From Clostridiales bacterium (lineage in GTDB: Bacteria > Bacillota > Clostridia > Peptostreptococcales > Anaerovoracaceae): a DNA stretch of 64,000 nt. Each line of letters starts with the position of its first letter. The stretch's first letter is position 1. The position numbers were made by a program, and so were the translations under genes. The notes beneath the pieces are model-generated. The model had not been told where the DNA came from, did no database searches, and worked only from the letters and a program-made list of their open reading frames with translations. Of this stretch, positions 17,743 to 26,014 are shown in pieces. The DNA lies in the NCBI GenBank assembly GCA_012841925.1, contig DUTT01000021.1, positions 1 through 64,000 of the forward strand, written 5' to 3'.

Positions 17743-17759
17743 GGCGCTCGCTCTATACT
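17731..17759 (+). promoter_or_regulatory. promoter of the lipid-kinase-like gene
   Basis: TTGATT (17731-17736) and TATACT (17754-17759) are spaced by 17 bases, ahead of the gene at 17810. The -35 box lies inside the spacer of the opposite promoter, so polymerase binding at the two should be mutually exclusive. Confidence 0.65.
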
Positions 17760-17809
17760 GAGGTGACTCTACACGAACTCATCTTCACAATTTGAAAGGT
17801 CTGCTTCCG

Positions 17810-18697
17810 ATGAAAACCGTGATGCTTATCATCAATCCAGTTGCGGGAAAACGCATCGCTCAAACCGAGCTGTTCGACATGGTCAACGTATTCAGCCGGT
17901 CGGGCTATCTCGTCACGACGGCAATTACGCAGCACCGGGGTCATGCGGTCGAATTAGCCGCTTCAGCGGAAGGTCTGGGCTTTCAGCTTGTCGTGTGCTG
18001 CGGCGGCGACGGCACGCTCCACGAGGTCATCAACGGGCTTCTGAGAAGCGGCAGTACGCTCCCCATCGGATACATCCCGGCAGGAAGTGCAAACGACTTT
18101 GCCCGCACGCTTGACCTGCCCACAAGCCCCGTCCACGCAGCGTTTGCCATCGTGCGGGGCAAAGCTTATACGATCGATGTCGGCCGGTTCAACGACGATC
18201 AATACTTCAGTTACATCGCATCGTTCGGCGCTTTTACGCAGGCCTCCTATCGCGTACCTCAGGATACAAAGAACAACCTCGGACAATTCGCTTATGTTCT
18301 GGAAGGCGTGCGGGATATCGCACTCATCAAACCTCATCCGGTCAAGCTCAAGACCGAAAACCGAAGCTATCGGGGAAACTTCGTTTTCTGTTCCGTCACA
18401 AACAGCACATCGGTTGCAGGCATCGTCAAGCTGGATCCGGACATCGTCGACCTGCGCGACGGCCTGTTCGAAGTCATCCTCGTACGCATGCCCCGCACAC
18501 CGGCGGATTTAAACCGCATTGTTCGCGGCATCGCCAGCTCGAACTTCAACAACCGGATGTTCGAATTCTTTAAAGCAAACGATCTCGAATTCCAGATGGA
18601 AGGCGATGTGGACTGGACGCTGGACGGCGAGCGGGCCGAAGGAACGGAGCGCGTTCACATTCACAACCTTCCCCATTCCCTCACCATTTACCGTTGA
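17810..18697 (+). CDS. diacylglycerol-kinase-family lipid kinase (YegS/BmrU type)
   Basis: A 295-residue protein with the DAGK catalytic fold. Visible motifs are LIINPVAGK at residues 6-14, CCGGDGTLHEVINGLL near 63-78 and GYIPAGSANDFART near 87-100. The C-terminal beta domain ends in LDGERAEGTERVHI. The ATG at 17810 has GAAAGG 9-10 bases upstream; an in-frame TTG at 17792 overlaps that site and is less likely. It should phosphorylate diacylglycerol or another lipid with ATP at the membrane face. It is transcribed alone and ends at the shared terminator at 18748-18781. A second family member lies at 61233-62156. Confidence 0.85.
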   Translation: MKTVMLIINPVAGKRIAQTELFDMVNVFSRSGYLVTTAITQHRGHAVELAASAEGLGFQLVVCCGGDGTLHEVINGLLRSGSTLPIGYIPAGSANDFARTLDLPTSPVHAAFAIVRGKAYTIDVGRFNDDQYFSYIASFGAFTQASYRVPQDTKNNLGQFAYVLEGVRDIALIKPHPVKLKTENRSYRGNFVFCSVTNSTSVAGIVKLDPDIVDLRDGLFEVILVRMPRTPADLNRIVRGIASSNFNNRMFEFFKANDLEFQMEGDVDWTLDGERAEGTERVHIHNLPHSLTIYR

Positions 18698-18747
18698 TAT
18701 CGTTGGCAGTCACCCTATAGGAGCGCACCCCCCGGCAGTAGGCATTA

Positions 18748-18781
18748 AAAAACGGCACCGCTTAGAAACGGTGCCGTTTTT
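18748..18781. terminator. bidirectional intrinsic terminator
   Basis: Perfect 13-base arms (18748-18760 and 18769-18781), A-rich on the left and T-rich on the right, enclose an 8-base loop. It lies between convergent genes (the lipid-kinase-like gene and the ABC permease at 18811) and has a U-run in either direction. Confidence 0.85.
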
Positions 18782-18810
18782 CTGTCTGTACAGGAAGTCA
18801 AAATGCGGCG

Positions 18811-20319
18811 TTATGCTTCAGCCGGCGCTTCCGTTCCCTCTCCGGGTAGTGCATCCGGCTCTTTATCTTTTTTATCGCCTTTTGGAATAGCCTTCCACGC
18901 GTGCATCGCCAGCGAGAGCGCAATGACACCGTAGCAGATAAATACGCGGAAGTACTCTCCGATGAGCGCGCTTCCGAACACGGTGCTTGCGGAAAGCGGC
19001 GCAACGACAAACAGCGTATGGAACAGAAATACTCCTAAAATCGCCTGCTTGTTGTTCGCCTGCTGCACGCTGGCCCCTCCGACCAGCAGCGCTGCGATGG
19101 CGTACTGCCCGCACATGGTGTGTGCGCCGTACGTCGCGAACGTTCCCAGGTTCTGCAGGTAGATAATCTGCCCCCAGGCTGCCAGCACGGTAGACATAGA
19201 CATGGCGATGATCCGCGTGCGGTTGACATTGATGCCCGCGGCGTTTGCAACGGTCCGGCTCTGCCCGACCGTCCTCATGTCCTGCCCGAGCTTCGTGCTG
19301 AGAAGCCAGTTGTTGAACACGCAGAGCAGCGCAATCAGCACATACGTCATCACCGGAAGGTGAACGCTCGTCAGTATTTTATGAATCGCCGGCACAAACG
19401 ACACGCCGACGGCAATCAGCGCGATAAGCGACACCGTCCCCTGGCGCATGCGATACTGCTCATCTTTCCCTGTTCGGCCGGCGGTAACCACCCGGAACAG
19501 AGCGACGAGGGCGATCAGCACGCCGAATACCGGTATGCCGCGGGAAAGCTGCAGGCGGTCAGTCGCCATAAAATCGTGCACAGGCGGCACAAATGTAGCC
19601 GCAAACACGATGGCTGCTCCGAAGAGGCGATCCTTCTGAAGCGGTTTTTGCAGGCCTTCCGACTTCTGCCGGTTCAACGCCCACAGGACAACCGAAACAA
19701 GTGCATAGGCCACGGAAAGGCCGCGGGCGACAGAAAGCAGGCTGATCGTATCGATGGCGTATTTTAAATTGCCCGCCAGGTCGATCGTATTCTTTACACC
19801 GGTGCCGCCTGCGATGATCATCGTCGGATTTTCGACCGGGATGATACCGCCGATCAGATACAGGAAGAAAAACTGATACAATCCTTCGGCAAAATAGGCC
19901 AGGATCAACCCGGTGATCATCTCCGCGCCCTTCGTCCGGTTGTACAGTCTGCCCACAAGCCAGCCGAATAAAATCGCAATCGGTGTGGCCATCAGCAGAC
20001 AGACGGCGATTCCTTTGAGACCTGTAAATCCCCAGTAGACAGTCCAGAATATAGCGACCTGAGCCGCCATGGCGCCGACCACGATGCCAAAGTTCAGCCC
20101 GAGGCCCGCCAGAACGGGGATGATGAGCGCCAGAACGAGAAATGTGTTTCGCCCGAAGCGGGTAAACACTTCGACCACCGTGTACGTAGGCGGCTTCCCG
20201 GTCGTCGCCAGTCCGAATGTACAAAGAATGAAGAACATCAAGACCACTTTGTTTGCGTACAGCGCCTTGGCGGCGTCGATGGTCCGGTCTTTTAAGTAGT
20301 GTAAATAATTACTCTTCAC
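18811..20319 (-). CDS. ABC importer permease of the DUF3798 system (second permease)
   Basis: A 502-residue inner-membrane permease of the BPD_transp_2 type (sugar/nucleoside/branched-chain group), with about ten hydrophobic helices. It starts at the GTG at 20319 behind a very strong AAAGGAGGTG site; the longer open frame up to 20478 is only the overlap with the previous gene. It is longer than typical permeases because of two polar loop insertions, around residues 190-235 and 270-295, and it ends in a charged tail. It overlaps the first permease gene by 11 bases and is the last gene of the importer operon, ending at the shared terminator. Confidence 0.85.
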   Translation of the reverse strand: MKSNYLHYLKDRTIDAAKALYANKVVLMFFILCTFGLATTGKPPTYTVVEVFTRFGRNTFLVLALIIPVLAGLGLNFGIVVGAMAAQVAIFWTVYWGFTGLKGIAVCLLMATPIAILFGWLVGRLYNRTKGAEMITGLILAYFAEGLYQFFFLYLIGGIIPVENPTMIIAGGTGVKNTIDLAGNLKYAIDTISLLSVARGLSVAYALVSVVLWALNRQKSEGLQKPLQKDRLFGAAIVFAATFVPPVHDFMATDRLQLSRGIPVFGVLIALVALFRVVTAGRTGKDEQYRMRQGTVSLIALIAVGVSFVPAIHKILTSVHLPVMTYVLIALLCVFNNWLLSTKLGQDMRTVGQSRTVANAAGINVNRTRIIAMSMSTVLAAWGQIIYLQNLGTFATYGAHTMCGQYAIAALLVGGASVQQANNKQAILGVFLFHTLFVVAPLSASTVFGSALIGEYFRVFICYGVIALSLAMHAWKAIPKGDKKDKEPDALPGEGTEAPAEA

Positions 20320-21397
20320 TGGCGGCACCTCCTTTCGATCTTGTAATCGCATAGATGATGATGCCGTTCGAAATGATGATGCGCATGATATCGGAAAGGT
20401 CCGTACCCACGAACAGTTTATTCGCCACCGGAAGTGCGATGACGAGGATGCCCTGGAACAGGAACGTACCGATGACAACGTTGCTGATTCTGGCCTGTAC
20501 CGTGCTTGCGCCTCCGATTAAGATGGCCGCCACGCAGGCAAAGCCCATCATGAGCGCCGCGTTGTACATCTGTAAAAATCCAAACGCCTGCGCATAGGTG
20601 ATGATTCCCACCGCACCGAGAACCGTGGATATCGCCGTTCCCACGATGCGCATGCGGTCGACATTGATGCCGCTTGCCCGTGCAAATACCGGATTGGATC
20701 CGGCTGCACTCATCGCTTTGCCGGTCTTGCTCTTCATAAACAAGTACATGACATAGCACATTGCGAAAAAGAACAGCAGCAATCCTGTTGGAACATACAT
20801 TCCGGTACTGTCGTCGCCGATGGCATAGAATCCCCCGGCTGTGTTCAAAACCTCACCGAAGCTCGATGCCAGGCTGATCGTATTCCTGGCGCCTTCTCCC
20901 CCGATGGGCCAGTTGATTTCCCCGCTGCGAAACGGGAGCGTCACCCACCAGATGTTCATAAAAGCGATGGCGGAAAAACCGACATACGTGGAAACGGTCA
21001 TTTCCGATCCCTTAACGCGGTTGAGCAAAAATCCATAGCCGGCGCCGACAAAGATCGCAAACACGATGCTCAGCAGCATGGCGATGGTGATCGCACCCCA
21101 GGCACCCAGCATTTCCGCTATTTTAAACTCGATGACAATCAGCGAGCCGAGCAATCCGCATACGATGCCCAGGCTGACGCCGAAGTTCGGCCCGATGCCG
21201 CACTGGATGGCAGGCACCATGGCAAGAACCAGAACACCGAACATGCCCCAGCGCCGCAGGACGCTGCCGAACAAAGCCGGCATTCCCAGTCCGTAATAGT
21301 GGGCTCCGAATACGACCAGCAGAAAGAAAGCGAAGATAATGATGCGTGGCAGTCCGACCGCTTTCACAAAGCCCGACAGTCTATCCTTCAACCTCAT
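20309..21397 (-). CDS. ABC importer permease of the DUF3798 system (first permease)
   Basis: A 362-residue permease of the same BPD_transp_2 group, starting at the ATG at 21397 directly after a GGGGGAG site. Eight to nine helices are visible. GMPALFGSVLRRWGMFG is the first cytoplasmic-loop region. MGFACVAAILIGGASTVQAR is the conserved GGAS loop thought to contact the ATPase; the other permease has LLVGGASVQQA at the same place. The gene overlaps the ATPase gene by 17 bases. The two permeases should form the heterodimeric channel. Confidence 0.87.
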   Translation of the reverse strand: MRLKDRLSGFVKAVGLPRIIIFAFFLLVVFGAHYYGLGMPALFGSVLRRWGMFGVLVLAMVPAIQCGIGPNFGVSLGIVCGLLGSLIVIEFKIAEMLGAWGAITIAMLLSIVFAIFVGAGYGFLLNRVKGSEMTVSTYVGFSAIAFMNIWWVTLPFRSGEINWPIGGEGARNTISLASSFGEVLNTAGGFYAIGDDSTGMYVPTGLLLFFFAMCYVMYLFMKSKTGKAMSAAGSNPVFARASGINVDRMRIVGTAISTVLGAVGIITYAQAFGFLQMYNAALMMGFACVAAILIGGASTVQARISNVVIGTFLFQGILVIALPVANKLFVGTDLSDIMRIIISNGIIIYAITRSKGGAASEE

Positions 21398-22985
21398 CTC
21401 CCCCTCTCTTGTACCCGGCCATAGCCAGGCCATAATCTGCATCCGAGTCGTCCGGGTGCAAAATGTCAGCAATTTTTCCTTCCGATACGATGGCAATCCG
21501 ATCGCAGATGCTGCGGAGTTCATTGAGCTCTGAACTGACGACGACAACCGTCATCCCCTCTTCCCGGTTCAGCGAAGCGAGGAGTTCAATGACCAGCTTC
21601 TTGGCGCCGATGTCGATTCCCCTCGTCGGCTCGGATACGATAAGCAGCTTGGGGTTCAGCGTCAGCGCCCTTGCGAGACAGACTTTTTGCTGATTGCCGC
21701 CCGACAGGGCTCCGGCGCGCTGATTCGTACCCGTGCAGCGGATATCCAGCTGCTTCACCATGTCTTCTGTATGCGCCCGGCCGGCTTTCGCATCGTACAG
21801 CGTTCCGATGCCGATGGATTTTAAGAACAGTCCCTTGATCTGCATCGCGGTAAAGACGATGTTGTCTTCGATGGATTCCTCGAGCAGCAGGCCGACACCT
21901 CTCCGGTCTTCGGACACAAATCCGATTCCCTTCTTGAGCGCATCGCCCAGCTTTTCGGGCTCGACGGGTTCTCCTTCGAGCAGAATCGATCCCGTCGAAG
22001 CGTGCAACCCCATGATGCCGTTTGGAACGCCGAGCTTACCCTGACCGGCAAGCCCGCCGATACCGAATATTTCGCCTCTGCGCACGTCCAGATCGATTCC
22101 CCGGACCTGTTCCCCGGGCATGTCGACGAAGTAATCGCGCAGGCTCAGCATTACATCGTCGTCGGACAGCGTCCGGTGGTCATCGGCCTCGTCGAGCAGC
22201 TTTTCCACGCGGCGGCCGATCATCAGCTCTGCGATTTCCACTGCGCTTGTCTCCGCTGTTACCAGTCTCTTTACAAACTGGCCGTCGCGAAGGATGGTGA
22301 CGTGATCCGTCACCGAAATGACTTCGTCCAGACGATGCGTAATGAACACGATGGCAATGCCCTGCGATGCGATGACCCGCATCGCCTCGAGCAGCCTTTC
22401 CGCTTCGCTCTCCGTGAGCACAGCCGTCGGCTCGTCAAAAATCAAAAGCTTGATGCCCGTCTTGTCGATTTCTCTGGCTATTTCGATAAACTGCATATAT
22501 CCGACAGGCAGTCCCTTTACTTTTACATACTCTTCTATGTTAAGACCGATCGTATCAAGCGCTTTTCTGGCGTCCTTTCGCATGCTTTCTCTGTCTAAGC
22601 GCTCCAGGGATTTCCCGAAAATATGGCTTGCGATGCCCGGTGTCGTGATTTCGCGTCCAATTTTAATGTTTTCAGTTACAGTAAAACCCGGTATCAGCAT
22701 AAACTCCTGGTGAACCATACCGATGCCGAGCTCCATGGCCTTTTGTGGGTTTTCAATCGTGACAGGCTCGCCGTCTACGCTGATGCTTCCTGTAAACCCG
22801 CCTGTATTATGGATGACCGGCATTCCAAACAGCACGTTCATCAGCGTTGACTTGCCTGCGCCGTTTTCCCCCATAAGAGCGTGGATCTCGCCCGGCCGCA
22901 CGGCCAGATTTACCTCGTTAAGCACGCGGTTTCCGTAGTACTCTTTGGAGATGCCCTCCATATTCAATACATATTGGGAACTCAT
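21381..22985 (-). CDS. double-ABC ATPase of the DUF3798 importer
   Basis: A 534-residue ATPase with two ABC modules, as in RbsA/MglA and Bmp-type nucleoside importers. Module one has Walker A GENGAGKST (residues 39-47) and Walker B LLIFDEPTAVLTESEAE. Module two has a degenerate Walker A (GGLAGQGKLGVPN), the signature ALSGGNQQKVCLARAL and LIVSEPTRGIDIGAK. One degenerate site is normal for this subfamily. The ATG at 22985 follows GGGAGG. It energises uptake through the two permeases that follow. A hairpin at 23070-23103 separates it from the binding-protein gene. Confidence 0.9.
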   Translation of the reverse strand: MSSQYVLNMEGISKEYYGNRVLNEVNLAVRPGEIHALMGENGAGKSTLMNVLFGMPVIHNTGGFTGSISVDGEPVTIENPQKAMELGIGMVHQEFMLIPGFTVTENIKIGREITTPGIASHIFGKSLERLDRESMRKDARKALDTIGLNIEEYVKVKGLPVGYMQFIEIAREIDKTGIKLLIFDEPTAVLTESEAERLLEAMRVIASQGIAIVFITHRLDEVISVTDHVTILRDGQFVKRLVTAETSAVEIAELMIGRRVEKLLDEADDHRTLSDDDVMLSLRDYFVDMPGEQVRGIDLDVRRGEIFGIGGLAGQGKLGVPNGIMGLHASTGSILLEGEPVEPEKLGDALKKGIGFVSEDRRGVGLLLEESIEDNIVFTAMQIKGLFLKSIGIGTLYDAKAGRAHTEDMVKQLDIRCTGTNQRAGALSGGNQQKVCLARALTLNPKLLIVSEPTRGIDIGAKKLVIELLASLNREEGMTVVVVSSELNELRSICDRIAIVSEGKIADILHPDDSDADYGLAMAGYKRGGDEVEG

Positions 22986-23069
22986 ATGCCTCCCAATCCT
23001 CCTTTCCGCACAGGTGCCGGATGCGCCTGCGATGTGGAACGGCAGAAATTTCCTGCCTGTGCAGAGTCA

Positions 23070-23103
23070 GAAAGTGCCTACAGCATGACCCGTAGGCACT
23101 TTC
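23070..23103 (-). terminator. 12-bp hairpin between binding-protein and ATPase genes
   Basis: Perfect 12-base arms at 23070-23081 and 23092-23103 surround a 10-base loop. A smaller GGCAG/CTGCC hairpin lies at 23041-23057. No strong U-run follows on the minus strand. A partial terminator or a 3' RNA-stabilising stem would make the lipoprotein more abundant than the rest of the importer. Confidence 0.5.
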
Positions 23104-23155
23104 GGCCGATTTGGTTACAAATCAAATCTCTGTTTCAATGGTTCCGTTTCTCCGA

Positions 23156-24286
23156 TTAAAAATCATAGAACGGGCAGAGCAGCAGATAGAAGTTGGACAA
23201 AATTCCGGCTGCTTCGTCTTCGTAATTGCTGATGACGACTGTCTCTCCGCCGACTTCTCTAATCTTTGCAAACAATACGTCTTCGTCGAGAGCTCCGTCG
23301 GTCTCGCCTTCGCAGAATGCGATGGCATATTCGACGCCGGCTTCGATCATGAGCATGTTAACCGGGATTCCCCATGTGGACATGCGTCCGCTGTTGTCGT
23401 ATTCGGCAACTTTGGCTTTGATCGCTTCGAGCATCCACTCGACATCGCCTTCGTGTCCGCTGACATCAATGCCGAATGCAGCCGGGTAGCCGTGATACGG
23501 CGACGGGCAGCACTGCTGCGGATAGACGGCTTTTTGCTCAGCCACGGTGCGGATCAGCGGTTCCTGCATGCCGCAGTTTGTGCTGAAGAATGCGGTGTTC
23601 GGGCCATACTCGGCTACGAGCGCCGGTACGTTCTCGATGATCCACTGCTGTGCGCCGGAAATTCCTGCGTCGCCCGTGGGATCGGGTGCCGTTGCTTCGA
23701 CATACTCGATGCCGAGTTCTTTGCATGTGGAGACGAAGAGGTCTCTTCTTGCAGAAATAGTCGCATAGGACAGGTGGCGGGCAAATGAGATGTGAACAAA
23801 TGTCTCAGCTCCCTGCTTTGCGGCTTGTTCGATGACAGCGGTTCCCATGGAGATTTCATCGACGAGCAGGCAGATGTCTGCTTTGCTGGCGATCGTTGCG
23901 GGGTCTTCTGCGCAAACGCCTGCGATGAACAGCATGTCGGGACGCGTCTCACGAACTTTATCGATGGCTGCGGCTGCGCCCGGGACGGCCTGTACAAATA
24001 CGATCGCCATGACATCGGGATCGCTTGCAAGACCGACGACCTGCGCGATCGTCGCTTCAGTTTCCGACGAGAAGTTATCCGGATACGTGGCTGTTACGAT
24101 CATGTCGCCATACTTTGCTTTCGCATTCTGGGCAGCCTGGTATTCTTCTTCACCCTGAGAAACCGTACCGGTGATGATACCGATCTTATATGGTTTCTCC
24201 TCCTCTGATGTTCCGCCGCCGCCGCACGCCGCCAGCGTACCCATGACGAGTACCAGGACGAGCAGCAAGCTTAGTAATTTCCTCAT
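23156..24286 (-). CDS. DUF3798 substrate-binding lipoprotein
   Basis: A 376-residue secreted lipoprotein. A hydrophobic leader ends in the lipobox LAAC with C21, followed by a glycine/serine linker. IGIITGTVSQGEEEYQAA near residues 35-52 is what I recognise as the start of the DUF3798 domain, a family of unknown function. The fold looks like a periplasmic binding protein of the BMP/sugar type. It is the first gene of the operon with the double-ABC ATPase and two permeases, so it very probably delivers the transported solute. The ATG follows GGAGG at nine bases. The solute is unknown. The protein ends in the hydrophobic and aromatic residues NFYLLLCPFYDF. Confidence 0.82.
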   Translation of the reverse strand: MRKLLSLLLVLVLVMGTLAACGGGGTSEEEKPYKIGIITGTVSQGEEEYQAAQNAKAKYGDMIVTATYPDNFSSETEATIAQVVGLASDPDVMAIVFVQAVPGAAAAIDKVRETRPDMLFIAGVCAEDPATIASKADICLLVDEISMGTAVIEQAAKQGAETFVHISFARHLSYATISARRDLFVSTCKELGIEYVEATAPDPTGDAGISGAQQWIIENVPALVAEYGPNTAFFSTNCGMQEPLIRTVAEQKAVYPQQCCPSPYHGYPAAFGIDVSGHEGDVEWMLEAIKAKVAEYDNSGRMSTWGIPVNMLMIEAGVEYAIAFCEGETDGALDEDVLFAKIREVGGETVVISNYEDEAAGILSNFYLLLCPFYDF

Positions 24287-24317
24287 TTTTGCTTACCTCC
24301 AAAACCTTCATTACTCT

Positions 24318-24401
24318 GCCGGACTGACCTTTCCTTGAGAAACATCAGCACTCCGGCAACTCAACGGCATAATATTACCATACCAACGCAGGAATATGCA
24401 A
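24318..24401 (-). promoter_or_regulatory. promoter and leader stem of the DUF3798 importer operon
   Basis: On the minus strand TTGCAT (24396-24401) and TAATAT (24372-24377) are 18 bases apart. The leader contains a bulged stem, GCCGGA/TCCGGC reinforced by CTGA/TCAG, between 24318 and 24357. No U-run or second alternative stem is obvious, so I call this a leader stem and not a riboswitch. Confidence 0.5.
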
Positions 24402-24455
24402 CCCAAACTTACATATTCTGTTGCTTTTACCGCTCCATCCACGCGATTCGGGCCT

Positions 24456-25823
24456 TTATCCGGCCAGGGCGAGGATGGCGTCGGCTAGAATTTTTGCATT
24501 AAATAGCAGTTGTTCCACCGTCATAAACTCGTTGGCTACGTGCGCCGACGAGTCGCACATGTAGCCATCCGGTCCAAAGCTCACTGCATTCGGCAGCGTG
24601 CGGGCATACGTGCCTCCACCGATTTTTTTCGGAGGCAGATCGAGTCCCGTGCGATCCTTAAACACGCCGAGCAGTTTCGACACGATTTCCGAATCGTCCG
24701 GCAGCGAATAGCCCGGTTTAAACAGATAGCTCTTTAAGAATGCACCGGTCGGCTCCATAGCGTCGCACAGCGCCTTTTTGATTCCCTCCGATGACAGCGA
24801 CGTCGGGCAGCGCAGATCGAATGTCAGCGTAAACCCGGATTCGTCCCATCGGACGACGCCCATGTTCAACGTCAGCCGGCCCGATTGGTCTGCCTTGTCC
24901 AGGCCGATTCTCTGGCCATAGTAGTCCATCTTGAATTTTTCCTTCAGGTTCAGGACAATCGCCATGTCGTCCTTCGCCAGAGGCAAAAGGGAAAGAAAAC
25001 ACATCATGCCCTGCAGCGCATTGAGCCCTTCTTCGGGCATGGATGCGTGTGCGATCGATCCGATGACCTTGATCTGCGTTCCGTTGTCCTGCGCTTTGAG
25101 CGCCAGCGAACACTCGCTGCTGTTTCCGAAGCGTTCGGCAATCGCTTTGACCTCATCGAACGGGACAGGAACAAAAGCCACGGCTTCGCCCGGCACGACA
25201 TTGGCGGCCTCTCCGGCCGTCACGGTAATCGTCGAAGCAAATTTCCGCTCGAACACGGCGTTTACAATGCTCTTTTCCGAGTTGGTGAGCGGGAATTCCC
25301 CATCGGGGGATATGGACAGATCGGGTGCGCGGTCGTGCTCCTTAAAATATGCCATGCATTCCATGCCGCTCTCTTCGTCGCAACCGAGGATGAGACGCAC
25401 TTTCCGGCGCAGCGGAATCCTCGCCTCCTGTACGGCCTTCATTGCATACAGCGCGGCGATGGCCGGCCCTTTATCGTCGAGCGTGCCGCGACCGTACAGC
25501 CGTCCCTCCACCAGCTCTCCGCCGTACGGATCGTAATCCCAGCCCTCGCCCTCCGGCACGATATCCAGGTGCGCGAGAATACCGAACGTCTCCTCGCCTT
25601 CTCCGATTTCAACGCTGCCGTAATATCCTTCGTGATCTTTCGTTTCAAATCCCATCTGTCCGGCAACACCGAGCGTATACTCCAGGCATTCTTGAATTTT
25701 CTCCCCAAAGGGTGCCCCCGGTGCTTTGTCAGATTTCAGGCTGCGAATGGCGACGCAACCCTGAAGATCCCGGACCATGTCCTCCCGGTGAGCCTCAAGC
25801 CAACGGTCGACTCTTTCGTTCAT
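24456..25823 (-). CDS. M20 family dipeptidase (PepV/Sapep type)
   Basis: A 455-residue zinc dipeptidase, starting at the ATG at 25823 behind AAGGAGGAGG. The frame remains open to 26267, but that part spans a promoter and a terminator and is not coding. Metal and catalytic segments are GILAHLDIVPEG (H85, D87), GRGTLDDKGP (D116/D117), GCDEESG near 147-153 and PDGEFPL near 173-179. GGGTYARTLPNAVSFG near the C-terminus is typical of PepV. It should cleave dipeptides in the cytoplasm, consistent with amino-acid fermentation. It has its own promoter (25869-25898). Confidence 0.87.
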   Translation of the reverse strand: MNERVDRWLEAHREDMVRDLQGCVAIRSLKSDKAPGAPFGEKIQECLEYTLGVAGQMGFETKDHEGYYGSVEIGEGEETFGILAHLDIVPEGEGWDYDPYGGELVEGRLYGRGTLDDKGPAIAALYAMKAVQEARIPLRRKVRLILGCDEESGMECMAYFKEHDRAPDLSISPDGEFPLTNSEKSIVNAVFERKFASTITVTAGEAANVVPGEAVAFVPVPFDEVKAIAERFGNSSECSLALKAQDNGTQIKVIGSIAHASMPEEGLNALQGMMCFLSLLPLAKDDMAIVLNLKEKFKMDYYGQRIGLDKADQSGRLTLNMGVVRWDESGFTLTFDLRCPTSLSSEGIKKALCDAMEPTGAFLKSYLFKPGYSLPDDSEIVSKLLGVFKDRTGLDLPPKKIGGGTYARTLPNAVSFGPDGYMCDSSAHVANEFMTVEQLLFNAKILADAILALAG

Positions 25824-25868
25824 CGTATCCTCCTCCTTATGCGTGCGCCGAAAAACGGCGTTTCTCAC

Positions 25869-25898
25869 AGTATACAACAGATACAGCGCCCGTTTCAA
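25869..25898 (-). promoter_or_regulatory. promoter of the dipeptidase gene
   Basis: On the minus strand TTGAAA (25893-25898) and TATACT (25869-25874) are spaced by 18 bases. The ribosome binding site follows about 35 bases downstream. Confidence 0.6.
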
Positions 25899-25988
25899 TC
25901 CAAATCTTGATATAATAGGTCGTATCCACGGCCTCCGGACAGAGAGCCTGCAGAATTTACATGCGAAGCTTATTGAAAACCACAAAAA

Positions 25989-26010
25989 AAAACAGCCCTG
26001 CGGCTGTTTT
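25989..26010 (-). terminator. intrinsic terminator of the acyl-CoA ligase/activase operon
   Basis: AAAACAGCC (25989-25997) and GGCTGTTTT (26002-26010) form a 9-bp stem with a 4-base loop. On the minus-strand RNA it is followed by a run of U. It lies five bases beyond the stop of the gene at 26015. Confidence 0.85.
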
Positions 26011-26014
26011 TTCG

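Noticed and set aside
20320-20478. N-terminal extension of the second permease into the first permease gene
   Set aside because: The extra residues are serine/arginine-rich out-of-frame translation. GTG 20319 has AAAGGAGGTG directly upstream.
23041-23103. CRISPR-like or mobile-element repeats
   Set aside because: Only isolated inverted repeats were found here and elsewhere. There are no regularly spaced direct repeats, no cas, transposase or integrase genes, and no target-site duplications in the window.
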